From: a virus
Virus record (IMG/VR): IMGVR_UViG_3300031787_000676
Coordinates: 1 to 27,479 of that record
Strand: one strand, 5' to 3'
Length of the DNA stretch: 27,479 nt
The notes beneath the pieces were generated by a model that did no database searches, had not been told where the DNA came from, and was given only the letters and a program-made list of their open reading frames with translations. The position numbers and the translations under genes were made by a program. Positions 17,114 through 23,210 of this stretch are shown here, piece by piece. The stretch's first letter is position 1. Each line of letters opens with the position of its first letter.

Positions 17114-17818
17114 ATGGGAATCGCCCGCAACATCGCCAGGGTAGTAGTCGATAATAGCGGCGCTATTGCGGCTGGCAATTTAACGAATGCCGTACCAGCA
17201 GATGGCAGTATTACAAGAGCAAAACTAGCGTCTGCGGCGCAAATTCAACAACAAGTATTTACAAGCAATGGAACGTTTACTGTACCGGCTGGTGTTACAA
17301 AACTAATCGTCAGCCTGTGCGGCGGCGGTGGCGGCGGCGGGTCAACTCAAGATGGCGGACACGGATCAATGGGCGGTGGTAGCGGTGGGTGGTATTATCG
17401 TTCTTTTGTTTCTGTCACTCCAGGCGAATCAATTAGCGTTACGGTTGGAGCTGGCGGAGCTGGCGGTGCAAGCGGTAATGATAGCGGGTCAAGCGGCGGC
17501 ACTACCTCGTTTGGAGCATACCTATCGGCAACTGGCGGTGGCGGTGGAATACGCGCTGGATATACAAACAATGCTGGCAGTCCTAACGGCACAAATGGCG
17601 AAGGTCCTGAATATTCAAGCGATGACCATCTTAATGGCGGCATTGGTGGCGGCACCCCTTGGGGAGCGGCAACGCTTGGCAAATCCTGGAACGCCACAAC
17701 CAACGGGCAGAATGCCGCCGGTTATGGAAATGGTGGGTCCGGATGTGGTAGGCATTCTTCCGCAAGCGTAACGGGCGGCGGCAATGGTCGCGGTGGAATT
17801 GTAATCGTGGAGTGGTGA
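17114..17818 (+). CDS. Second glycine-rich adhesin-like protein
   Basis: A 234-aa protein. Residues 1-45 form a short attachment-like segment (GSITRAKLASAAQIQQQVF), followed by the strand pair FTSNGTFTVPAGVTKLIVSLCGGGGGGG. The rest is built of Gly-rich loops separated by short strands and ends GRGGIVIVEW, which parallels the GSGIVIIAYPG ending region of the tail fibre. The fold resembles the glycine-rich receptor-binding domains of phage tail tips. It is tightly linked to the fibre cluster (2-nt gaps or less). It may be an alternative or additional tip that binds a different receptor, or a separate small fibre; the sequence does not decide which. Confidence 0.68.
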   Translation: MGIARNIARVVVDNSGAIAAGNLTNAVPADGSITRAKLASAAQIQQQVFTSNGTFTVPAGVTKLIVSLCGGGGGGGSTQDGGHGSMGGGSGGWYYRSFVSVTPGESISVTVGAGGAGGASGNDSGSSGGTTSFGAYLSATGGGGGIRAGYTNNAGSPNGTNGEGPEYSSDDHLNGGIGGGTPWGAATLGKSWNATTNGQNAAGYGNGGSGCGRHSSASVTGGGNGRGGIVIVEW

Positions 17819-17819
17819 T

Positions 17820-18149
17820 ATGAAAGCAGAACAAGGAAAGAAATACGCACAAATCGTCAATGGAAATGTTCGCTGGATTTTTACGGCAAACGATCTACCT
17901 GAATGGCAAGACGAAGCGTTTGACGTTGTTGATATTACCGACAAACCACAAGTCCAGGAAGGATGGGTTTATGACGGACAGGCATTTGTACCGGCCCAAA
18001 GTGAATCGCTTCCATATAATTTGATGCGTCGGTATGAATATCCGCCAATCACCGATTACATTGACGGAATTGTGAAGGGCGATCAAGCGCAAGTGCAAGC
18101 GTACATCGATGCTTGCCTAGCAGTCAAAGCGAAATACCCAAAGCCGTAA
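17820..18149 (+). CDS. Fibre-associated protein with C-terminal YIDGIVKGD motif
   Basis: A 109-aa protein immediately after the Gly-rich adhesin gene. The N-terminal part (KYAQIVNGNVRWIF) resembles small beta domains of tail-fibre accessory proteins. The C-terminal 40 residues (MRRYEYPPITDYIDGIVKGD, then a helix ending AVKAKYPKP) are a motif widespread in fibre-linked phage proteins, where it is usually described as tail-fibre assembly-like or unknown. A chaperone or connecting role for the adjacent adhesin is plausible but inferred from position. It has no membrane segment and no Cys residues. Confidence 0.55.
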   Translation: MKAEQGKKYAQIVNGNVRWIFTANDLPEWQDEAFDVVDITDKPQVQEGWVYDGQAFVPAQSESLPYNLMRRYEYPPITDYIDGIVKGDQAQVQAYIDACLAVKAKYPKP

Positions 18150-18163
18150 GGAGATAAGGCAAA

Positions 18164-18367
18164 ATGTCGGACGATCTAAACCAGCAAATAGGACGCCTTG
18201 AAGCGCACGTCGAGCAACTCCAGCGTGATATGACCGACATCAAGAGCAGTATAAAAACCATGAGCGATCAGATGAATCGCTGGCGCGGAGCTGGTGCGAT
18301 CCTCTTACTGGTGGGCGCGGCATTCGGCTGGATGGTGGATATTCTTTACAAGGCCCTGGGAAAGTAA
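18164..18367 (+). CDS. Small coiled-coil plus single-TM protein, XhlA/holin-like
   Basis: A 67-aa protein. Residues 3-40 form an amphipathic coiled coil (IGRLEAHVEQLQRDMTDIKSS), and residues about 44-62 are a hydrophobic membrane segment (GAILLLVGAAFGWMVDILY). This layout is that of XhlA/haemolysin-like holin accessory proteins. AAGGAG lies 11 nt before the ATG. It begins the lysis cassette, upstream of a clearer holin and the endopeptidase, so it may be a second holin or an antiholin. The assignment rests on topology and position only. Confidence 0.55.
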   Translation: MSDDLNQQIGRLEAHVEQLQRDMTDIKSSIKTMSDQMNRWRGAGAILLLVGAAFGWMVDILYKALGK

Positions 18368-18376
18368 GCGCATGAT

Positions 18377-18829
18377 ATGGCCGATGATTTCGGATTTACA
18401 GAAGGCGTTAAAAGTCTTACTGGATCGATTGATGCGGCGCGAGGTGCCAGCAAAGGACTTACCAAAAGCATCGAATCCATCCAGGGCGACGCGATCGAAG
18501 TCGCCCAGCAACAAGCCAGGGATCGCAAGCTCGCAGAAAAGCGCGCCGCGCTCCTCAAAGAGCGGGCCATCTTCAAAGCGCTCGAAGAATACAAGCACCG
18601 GAAAATCATCAGCGATCAGGAATACAAAGCAAAAGTAGAATTTGTAAAGAAGTACGGCACCAAGGAATGGGAGCAAGTATTAAAGATTAAGAGTGACATC
18701 GAAAAGCTGGAAGAGAAAAGTAAAAAGTTATTCGATGCGGATTTAGATAAGGTGCGGCGGGTACAGTTTTTATGCTTTCTCGTCGCTGGTTGGTGCGCTT
18801 ACTATCTTGTTTGGGGGATTAAAAAATAA
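18377..18829 (+). CDS. Helical protein with C-terminal membrane anchor, unknown
   Basis: A 150-aa protein. Residues 1-120 are mostly charged helix with coiled-coil character (RDRKLAEKRAALLKERAIF and KIKSDIEKLEEKSKKLF). The C-terminal 20 residues (FLCFLVAGWCAYYLVWGIKK) form a membrane segment with a basic end, so the protein is probably tail-anchored. It lies inside the lysis cassette. I do not recognise the family; a spanin-like or lysis-control role is possible from the location, but the topology is opposite to a classical inner-membrane spanin. Start chosen at the second ATG (18377), since the first (18372) is out of frame. The stop overlaps the next start by one base. Confidence 0.5.
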   Translation: MADDFGFTEGVKSLTGSIDAARGASKGLTKSIESIQGDAIEVAQQQARDRKLAEKRAALLKERAIFKALEEYKHRKIISDQEYKAKVEFVKKYGTKEWEQVLKIKSDIEKLEEKSKKLFDADLDKVRRVQFLCFLVAGWCAYYLVWGIKK

Positions 18830-18996
18830 TGGCAACAAAACCGATATGGGAAAAAGAACGGCCCAAGTCCCTGGGCAAATCCAAGAAGCTCAGTCCTGGT
18901 CAACTCAAAGCGGCCAAGGCAATGGCTAAGAAAGCGGGCCGCCCCTATCCGAATATGATTGATAACATCCGCGCTAAAGCAATGAAAGGGGATTGA
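18829..18996 (+). CDS. Tiny basic protein, unknown (55 aa)
   Basis: A short frame starting on the stop of the preceding gene (TAATG). It encodes a Lys/Ala-rich protein: KPIWEKERPKSLGKSKKLSPGQ, then KAAKAMAKKAGRPYPNMIDNI. The ending GRPYPN-[LM]-[IV]-DN is a motif I have seen in small phage proteins of unknown function. The high charge (about 15 Lys/Arg) suggests nucleic-acid or virion binding. The one-base overlap before it and a 1-nt gap after it place it in the same translational chain as the lysis genes. Confidence 0.6.
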   Translation: MATKPIWEKERPKSLGKSKKLSPGQLKAAKAMAKKAGRPYPNMIDNIRAKAMKGD

Positions 18997-18997
18997 T

Positions 18998-19156
18998 ATG
19001 CCAATGAGTGGAAAGCAAATGATGAAGGTTGAAAAAGTGATGCGCGAATTTAAAGGCGGCAAACTAAAGTCCAGCTCCGGGCAGAAAGTCGTAAGTCGCA
19101 AGCAAGCCGTCGCGATCGCATTGTCTGAGGCGCGCCAGGTCAAGGGGAAAAAATAA
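18998..19156 (+). CDS. DUF6496-like small protein (52 aa)
   Basis: Sequence features: KVEKVMREFKGGKLKSSSGQ, then KVVSRKQAVAIALSEARQV. This matches the short DUF6496-type pattern (VM-x-EF-x-x-GKL-x-S-x-S, then SRKQAIAIALSEA), which is found in many phages and bacteria. Function unknown. It is tightly coupled to the holin gene, whose ATG overlaps its stop by one base (TAATG). With the preceding 55-aa gene it makes a pair of tiny basic proteins inside the lysis cassette. Confidence 0.68.
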   Translation: MPMSGKQMMKVEKVMREFKGGKLKSSSGQKVVSRKQAVAIALSEARQVKGKK

Positions 19157-19563
19157 TGTTTCCCTTGACTGCACTCTTTGATGTCGGGATGAAAGTCCTG
19201 GACAAGTTTATTCCTGATCCGGAAGCCAAGGCCAAGGCCCAGCAAGAACTTCTAAAGATGCAACAAGAAGGAAAGCTGGCAGAACTCCAGGCGGACATGA
19301 ATGAACAGAATAATATTTCGGATCGCTGGAAGGCGGACCTGGCGAGTGATTCCTGGCTATCCAAGAACATCCGTCCTATGTCCCTGGTCGCGATCTTTGT
19401 CGGTTACTTCCTATTCGCTATGATGAGCGCATTCGGTTACGACGCAAAAGAATCGTACGTCAATCTCCTGGGTCAATGGGGAATGCTGATTATGAGCGCG
19501 TACTTCGGCGGCCGTACCCTGGAAAAGATTATGGACATGAAAGCAAAGAATGAATCTAAGTGA
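19156..19563 (+). CDS. Holin, GTA/3TM type
   Basis: A 135-aa protein. The N-terminal 45 residues hold an amphipathic helix (PEAKAKAQQELLKMQQEG). The motif RWKADLASDSWLSKNIRPMSL leads into a hydrophobic stretch (LVAIFVGYFLFAMMSAFGY), and then a second one (LLGQWGMLIMSAYFGGRTLEKIM). The D-x-x-SWLSKN-x-RP word and the GGRTLEK ending are typical of the gene-transfer-agent-type holin family (PF11351 as I recall). Holins make the inner-membrane hole that starts lysis. It overlaps the endopeptidase start by 14 nt, the classic holin-endolysin arrangement. Confidence 0.85.
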   Translation: MFPLTALFDVGMKVLDKFIPDPEAKAKAQQELLKMQQEGKLAELQADMNEQNNISDRWKADLASDSWLSKNIRPMSLVAIFVGYFLFAMMSAFGYDAKESYVNLLGQWGMLIMSAYFGGRTLEKIMDMKAKNESK

Positions 19564-19978
19564 ACATTTCACCCTGGAAGAATTGACCCATACGGATCAC
19601 CGTCAATTCGACAACACTCCAAACGATGCGGAGATGGCGAACCTGGTACGCCTGGCTAACTTCCTGGAAGAAGTTAAGACAGTCCTGGGCGGTAAGCCGG
19701 TAATGATTAACTCGGCATTCCGTTGCAAGCAAGTTAATGATGCGGTCGGGTCCAAGGATACAAGCCAGCATCGTATTGGATGCGCCGCAGATATTCGAGT
19801 GCCAGGCATGACGCCGGACCAGGTAGTTAAGGCGGTCATTGCGGCCGGCCTGGAATACGATCAGATCATCCGCGAGTTTGATCGCTGGACCCATATCTCG
19901 ATACCGAACAAGTCGGAAGATAAGCCGCGCCGCCAAGCGCTGATTATCGACAAGGCCGGGACCAGGGCATACGCCTAA
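19550..19978 (+). CDS. Endolysin, peptidase M15 (D,D/L,D-carboxypeptidase-like)
   Basis: A 142-aa zinc peptidase that would cut peptide cross-links in host peptidoglycan. It begins LSEHFTLEELTHTD, as is usual for the M15A family. It carries the substrate-loop motif INSAFRC and the zinc ligands H74 and D81 (SQHRIGCAAD) and H115 (RWTHIS). Length is normal for the single-domain phage form; no cell-wall-binding domain and no signal peptide are present, so release depends on the holin encoded just upstream. It is the last rightward gene of the late region. A terminator for the opposite direction starts at its stop codon. Confidence 0.92.
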   Translation: MNLSEHFTLEELTHTDHRQFDNTPNDAEMANLVRLANFLEEVKTVLGGKPVMINSAFRCKQVNDAVGSKDTSQHRIGCAADIRVPGMTPDQVVKAVIAAGLEYDQIIREFDRWTHISIPNKSEDKPRRQALIIDKAGTRAYA

Positions 19979-20002
19979 AAAAATCCCCGCACTAGGCGGG
20001 GA
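19978..20002 (-). terminator. Leftward intrinsic terminator of the minus-strand operon
   Basis: On the minus strand the order is TCCCCGC, a five-base loop, GCGGGGA, then TTTTTTT (plus-strand 20002 down to 19978). The T-run lies only on the leftward side; rightward transcripts would see the hairpin followed by GTTAAGCC. It therefore ends transcription coming from the 20051-24080 operon. Two small extra dyads follow at 20010-20028 (CCAGG/CCTGG) and 20032-20047 (TCTCT/AGAGA). Confidence 0.82.
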
Positions 20003-20050
20003 GTTAAGCCAGGCACGTGAAACCTGGAAGGGTCTCTGCAAAGAGATACG

Positions 20051-20269
20051 CTAATTTACCACGATCTCGATTCCCCTGGTTAAGTAAGGTTTGATCCTTA
20101 TCAATCCGCGTCGCTCCAGGCGGTGCATCATGGCATGAACTGTTGACGGGCTTGTGTATCCTAGCGCCTGGCATATTTCCCTGGTGCTAGGGTAAACCCC
20201 ATGATCTGCATAATGCTTGACCAGGTGATCGAGCAATCTTTTTTGCATCGGTGTTGGTGCTAATTTCAT
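20051..20269 (-). CDS. LexA-type DNA-binding domain protein without protease domain
   Basis: A 72-aa protein matching the N-terminal winged helix of LexA over its whole length: TPMQKRLLDHLVKHYADHG, the word YPSTREICQALGYTSPSTV, then RLERRGLIRI and TRGIEIV. LexA is about 200 aa with a C-terminal self-cleaving domain, which is absent here. Such a protein could bind DNA but could not be cleaved in response to RecA. It is the last gene of the leftward operon; its ATG overlaps the preceding stop by one base (TAATG). It is a likely regulator, possibly of this phage or of host SOS genes; the target is unknown. Confidence 0.85.
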   Translation of the reverse strand: MKLAPTPMQKRLLDHLVKHYADHGVYPSTREICQALGYTSPSTVHAMMHRLERRGLIRIKPYLTRGIEIVVN

Positions 20270-20523
20270 TAGTCACCCGCCCATCGAACGCCGGTGCGCC
20301 CCATCTTTGCGTTGTACCAGTCCTCGAACTCATTGGCCAGCTCTGCCAGGCTTTTCTCCGGACACTTGTGAACCTGGTCGATCTCTAAAGTCTTGCCGCA
20401 TTTCTCGCAAGTGTCTGCGTCGATCTGCACGTGGCCAGCAAACGGGATCGGCTCCAGGTTTTCCTTCCTGGCGGCAATGTGGTACTCCAGTCTTTCCTGA
20501 AATTTAGATTTCATCTTCATCAT
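20269..20523 (-). CDS. Small zinc-ribbon-like protein, unknown
   Basis: An 84-aa protein. The centre holds CEKCGKTLEIDQVHKC (C-x-x-C and H-x-C), a possible zinc site, flanked by helical, charged ends (FQERLEYHIAARKE and LANEFEDWYNAKMG). I do not recognise the family. Its start overlaps the exonuclease stop in ATGA and is followed by a second ATG one codon later. It sits between the YqaJ exonuclease and the LexA-like gene, so a role in recombination or regulation is only a guess by location. Confidence 0.6.
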   Translation of the reverse strand: MMKMKSKFQERLEYHIAARKENLEPIPFAGHVQIDADTCEKCGKTLEIDQVHKCPEKSLAELANEFEDWYNAKMGRTGVRWAGD

Positions 20524-21488
20524 TTCACTCCCAAGATTTGTAAAGTTTTAGCACGTTCTACCCTGGCCGGTTTAGCTGGCGTTATCTTCTCAGGCTGGGC
20601 CTTATAGGATCGCATGGCCCACTTGATTCGCGCCGCAATTGAACCGTCATCGTTTTTAATATAACCCTCTTCGGTGTTGGTCATGTTGTCCATGATCCTG
20701 GACTGGAGCTGATCGATCTCTTCTTCCAGGATCTTGGCCTGGGCCTTTGCCTCGATCAAGCGGCGCGCATAGGTGGCCGTGTCACCGGACAACTCGATCG
20801 CTGGTTTAGATTCATCCACGGACGGGTAAGCCTTTACTGCATCGGCCGGACTGATTGCCGGGTACCAGGACTTACTATTAACGCGGCGCGTGAACTCTTT
20901 GCATACGTCAATAATCTTTGTCTGCATATTGCCGCTCGCCTGGTAAAAGAATAAGCGCAACTCGGTCCCTCGGAACAAGGTCGCGATCACTCCCCAGGTA
21001 TAGCCAGCGCATAGCATTTGCGCCTGGAGCTGGAGCGGACCACGATATAAGGGTGGCTCATCTTCGGGCATGGCACTCGTTAGTTTGGATTCGCAACATC
21101 CCAGGCCGTTCAATGTAATGCTATCTGCGCCGATGACATAAACGCCCATGTCCGGATCCGTTGTAATCGTGCGGCCGTCACCTTCCCAAATTGAATCGAG
21201 CGAGCATTGCAAAATAATCTCGTCATCTTCCAGGTAAGAAAGCGCATAGTCCACTTGCAACTCTTTGACCGTGATGCCCAGGCGTTTGGCCGCCTCGGTG
21301 ATGATGATTGGCTCCAGGGTGTTGCCCCAGTCTGCGGCCTCAACTTCAAACGGTGGGCGCGGCTTGCCTTCCATCGCGTCGATGCTGGCCGCCAGCTCGT
21401 CATTCGGTGAGCGGAACGGGGATACCCCCATGATGCTAGGGATCCGGGACCCGGACGGGAGAATGTCGTTTGTAATTTTTCCAACCAT
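20520..21488 (-). CDS. YqaJ-like viral recombinase/exonuclease
   Basis: A 322-aa protein of the YqaJ/lambda-exonuclease-like PD-(D/E)XK group, which degrades one DNA strand so that annealing or recombination can follow. Visible words: RIPSIMGVSPFRSPND near the N-terminus, WGNTLEPIIITEAAKRLG, the active-site Asp in CSLDSIWEG, the E-x-K pair in CESKLT, and QLQAQMLCAGY. The C-terminal 90 residues are helical with EAKAQAKILEEEIDQLQ, as in the longer YqaJ forms. I chose the ATG at 21488 because AAAGGA lies 8 nt upstream, rather than an upstream in-frame ATG at 21527. The stop of a 57-aa membrane-protein gene is one base before it. Confidence 0.88.
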   Translation of the reverse strand: MVGKITNDILPSGSRIPSIMGVSPFRSPNDELAASIDAMEGKPRPPFEVEAADWGNTLEPIIITEAAKRLGITVKELQVDYALSYLEDDEIILQCSLDSIWEGDGRTITTDPDMGVYVIGADSITLNGLGCCESKLTSAMPEDEPPLYRGPLQLQAQMLCAGYTWGVIATLFRGTELRLFFYQASGNMQTKIIDVCKEFTRRVNSKSWYPAISPADAVKAYPSVDESKPAIELSGDTATYARRLIEAKAQAKILEEEIDQLQSRIMDNMTNTEEGYIKNDDGSIAARIKWAMRSYKAQPEKITPAKPARVERAKTLQILGVK

Positions 21489-21489
21489 T

Positions 21490-21663
21490 TTATTTTCCTT
21501 TCGGGAAGTCGATAAACACGCACTCATTTGGAATTACATTGCCGCGCGAATCAATGTAATATTCGCCGCAACCAGCGAACCATTCGATCGTAATCACCGC
21601 AAGAAACGCGGAGAATGCAACCATCATTAAACCTTGTAACAAGAACGAAGTTAATTTTTTCAT
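21490..21663 (-). CDS. Tiny membrane protein with Cys-containing tail (57 aa)
   Basis: MKKLTSFLLQ leads into a hydrophobic segment (about residues 6-27, GLMMVAFSAFLAVITIEWF). A short tail follows with two Cys (C32, C47), probably outside the cytoplasm and possibly disulphide-bonded. It could be a signal-anchored or exported protein. Its ATG overlaps the stop of the 34-aa gene (ATGA) and its own stop is one base before the YqaJ start, so all three are translationally chained. No family is recognised; small phage membrane proteins of this kind sometimes block superinfection, but nothing here proves it. Confidence 0.6.
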   Translation of the reverse strand: MKKLTSFLLQGLMMVAFSAFLAVITIEWFAGCGEYYIDSRGNVIPNECVFIDFPKGK

Positions 21664-21764
21664 TGTTCAAATTTCTCCAGTAAGTAAAGCGTCACAAGAA
21701 TTACCAGGATCGCGAAGAACCCGGCGAACATAAAAACAAATCCGGTAATTAACGCATCGAGCAT
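21660..21764 (-). CDS. 34-aa single-TM protein
   Basis: MLDALITGF is followed by a hydrophobic helix almost to the end (VFMFAGFFAILVILVTLYLL) and a short EKFEQ tail. The start lies 16 nt inside the end of the HD-hydrolase gene, with AGAAGG 8-12 nt upstream, and the stop overlaps the next start in ATGA. The good ribosome site and chained overlaps argue that this very small frame is real. Function unknown. Confidence 0.55.
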   Translation of the reverse strand: MLDALITGFVFMFAGFFAILVILVTLYLLEKFEQ

Positions 21765-22282
21765 TTGAGTATCCCTTCTGCGGCGAGTGATGCCGCTCTC
21801 TTTTTCAAAGTCGCATCTCCCCTGGTCAATACGTTAATCATGTCAACCTTTTCTTCCAGGTACATTTTTGCCCAGGCTGGATCGCATTCAAGCGCCAGGT
21901 CGATGCCCGATAAATTCGAAATGATGTCGGCCAGCTTGATCGTCTGCGCGCTCTCGCTCGCGTTCATCATAATCTGACGATTGATAAACGCTCTCGCGAT
22001 ACGATCACCATCTTGTTCATCGGCCGCATTCGTAACCTGGTAAACCATGCGCGCGATATTCTCGTTGAACTCTAGTACCAGGTCGGTATATGTCACGTCG
22101 CAATCTTCGATGACATCGTGCAAAACTGCGGCGGCCAGGACGTCATCATCATTACATACGCCGCGGACGATCTGCATTACTTCCATGGGGTGACTGATGT
22201 AAGGTAAGCCCGTGAACTTACGGAGCTGGCCATCGTGCGCCTGGTCCGCGAATAGTGTTGCTCTTGCGATTAGATTCATCAT
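21749..22282 (-). CDS. HD-domain hydrolase of the SpoT/MESH1 (small alarmone hydrolase) type
   Basis: A 177-aa single-domain protein of the HD_4 class, whose members remove pyrophosphate from (p)ppGpp or, in MESH1, also dephosphorylate NADPH. The family motifs are present in order: AHDGQLRK-x-TG (H16, R21), PYISHP (H31), the HD pair AAAVLHDVIED (H55-D56, E59-D60), and IKLADIISNL (D119, N123). All Mn-binding and catalytic residues I expect in SpoT/MESH1 are there. No synthetase or regulatory domain is attached. It is ATGA-coupled to the serine recombinase upstream and overlaps a tiny membrane-protein gene downstream. GGGAG precedes the ATG. It probably adjusts host alarmone levels or opposes a toxic synthetase. 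Confidence 0.85.
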   Translation of the reverse strand: MMNLIARATLFADQAHDGQLRKFTGLPYISHPMEVMQIVRGVCNDDDVLAAAVLHDVIEDCDVTYTDLVLEFNENIARMVYQVTNAADEQDGDRIARAFINRQIMMNASESAQTIKLADIISNLSGIDLALECDPAWAKMYLEEKVDMINVLTRGDATLKKRAASLAAEGILKCSMR

Positions 22283-22965
22283 GCTATTGCTCCCTCGTAT
22301 CTGTTGACAACATTACGAACCGCACTAATTGACCAGGCTTTTTTACCGGTGGCCGTTGCGATTCCCCTGGCACTCAAACCCTGGGCGATTTTCTCCAGGG
22401 TCGCGCATCCAAATTTTTTCAACTCCTGGATCACCGGGTAAACCTGGGAAGCAAACTCGTTTGCCTGGTCCGCCGTGACCAATCCGCCGGCCTGGGCGCC
22501 GTTGGCTGGGGTGGGTGAACCCAATGACATACCCCTCGCCTTGCGCGCCGCCAGGGCCTTCTTAGTACGCTCTGAAATCTGCGCTCTTTCTAACTCTGCC
22601 ACGTTGGCCATGAGCTGGAGAATGAATCGGCTCATCGCTGGGTCCTGGAGATTTGGCATATCGAGCGCCATGATCGGGACCTGACGATCCAAGAGTGTAG
22701 TTAAGAATCCGACGTTACGGGTTAGACGGTCCAGCTTTGCAATCATCAACGTGGCGCCTTCTCTTTCGCATTGCTCCAGGGCCGCGCGCAATTGTGGTCT
22801 GCGCTTGTCAGTCTTGCGGCCGCTTTCGATCTCAACATACTCGGACACTAGCTCATAGGGTGAGCTGGCCAGGAATCGATTGATCGTATTTTTTTGGGCC
22901 TCTAAACCCAGGCCGCTTTCGCCCTGTTTCTTGGTACTCACACGGTAATACGCAATCACTTTCAT
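22279..22965 (-). CDS. Small serine recombinase (resolvase/invertase type)
   Basis: A 228-aa protein with the N-terminal resolvase catalytic domain: YYRVSTKKQ with the nucleophile S10, IAKLDRLTRN, and the long arm helix ELERAQISERTKKALAARKARG. The C-terminal 60 residues form a helix-turn-helix (EKIAQGLSARGIATATGKKAWSISAVR, read as a DNA-binding domain). The size is that of resolvases and invertases, not of large serine integrases (450 aa or more). It may resolve multimers, invert a segment or act as an unusual integrase. I saw no inverted segment or crossover site near it. It is coupled by ATGA overlaps to both neighbours. Confidence 0.9.
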   Translation of the reverse strand: MKVIAYYRVSTKKQGESGLGLEAQKNTINRFLASSPYELVSEYVEIESGRKTDKRRPQLRAALEQCEREGATLMIAKLDRLTRNVGFLTTLLDRQVPIMALDMPNLQDPAMSRFILQLMANVAELERAQISERTKKALAARKARGMSLGSPTPANGAQAGGLVTADQANEFASQVYPVIQELKKFGCATLEKIAQGLSARGIATATGKKAWSISAVRNVVNRYEGAIA

Positions 22966-23210
22966 AATTTCACCTCGCTAATTTCACGGCCCGGATCATC
23001 GGGCGAACTGGCCGCGCGGCAACGAATCTCGTACTCGCCGAATGCGGCCTCGTAGTCCCTGGAATATAAGCCGGCGTACATCTTGCCGTCGGGGTCTTGC
23101 AAGAACGTCGCATACTCGCGAACGTCCAGGCGTTTGACCAGGACGACGGCAACCGGGCGACGGACTGCATCGCCCTGGAATACGGTCCGGCGTAGGATCG
23201 CCAGTTTCAT
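22962..23210 (-). CDS. Hypothetical protein (82 aa)
   Basis: An 82-aa protein with no recognised family. It starts MKLAILRRTVFQGDAV and has a central Tyr/Asp-rich part (EYATFLQDPDGKMYAGLYSRDY). It looks like a small alpha/beta protein and has one Cys. Its start overlaps the preceding LPD29 gene by 4 nt (ATGA) and its stop overlaps the recombinase start by 4 nt. The conserved spacing supports a real gene. The opposite frames here are also open but lack ribosome sites and fit no operon. Confidence 0.6.
   Translation of the reverse strand: MKLAILRRTVFQGDAVRRPVAVVLVKRLDVREYATFLQDPDGKMYAGLYSRDYEAAFGEYEIRCRAASSPDDPGREISEVKL

Noticed and set aside
21489-21527. Upstream in-frame start for the YqaJ-like gene (13 more residues)
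   Set aside because: It would overlap the 57-aa gene and has no Shine-Dalgarno, while the ATG at 21488 has AAAGGA at a good distance and begins near the family-like sequence.
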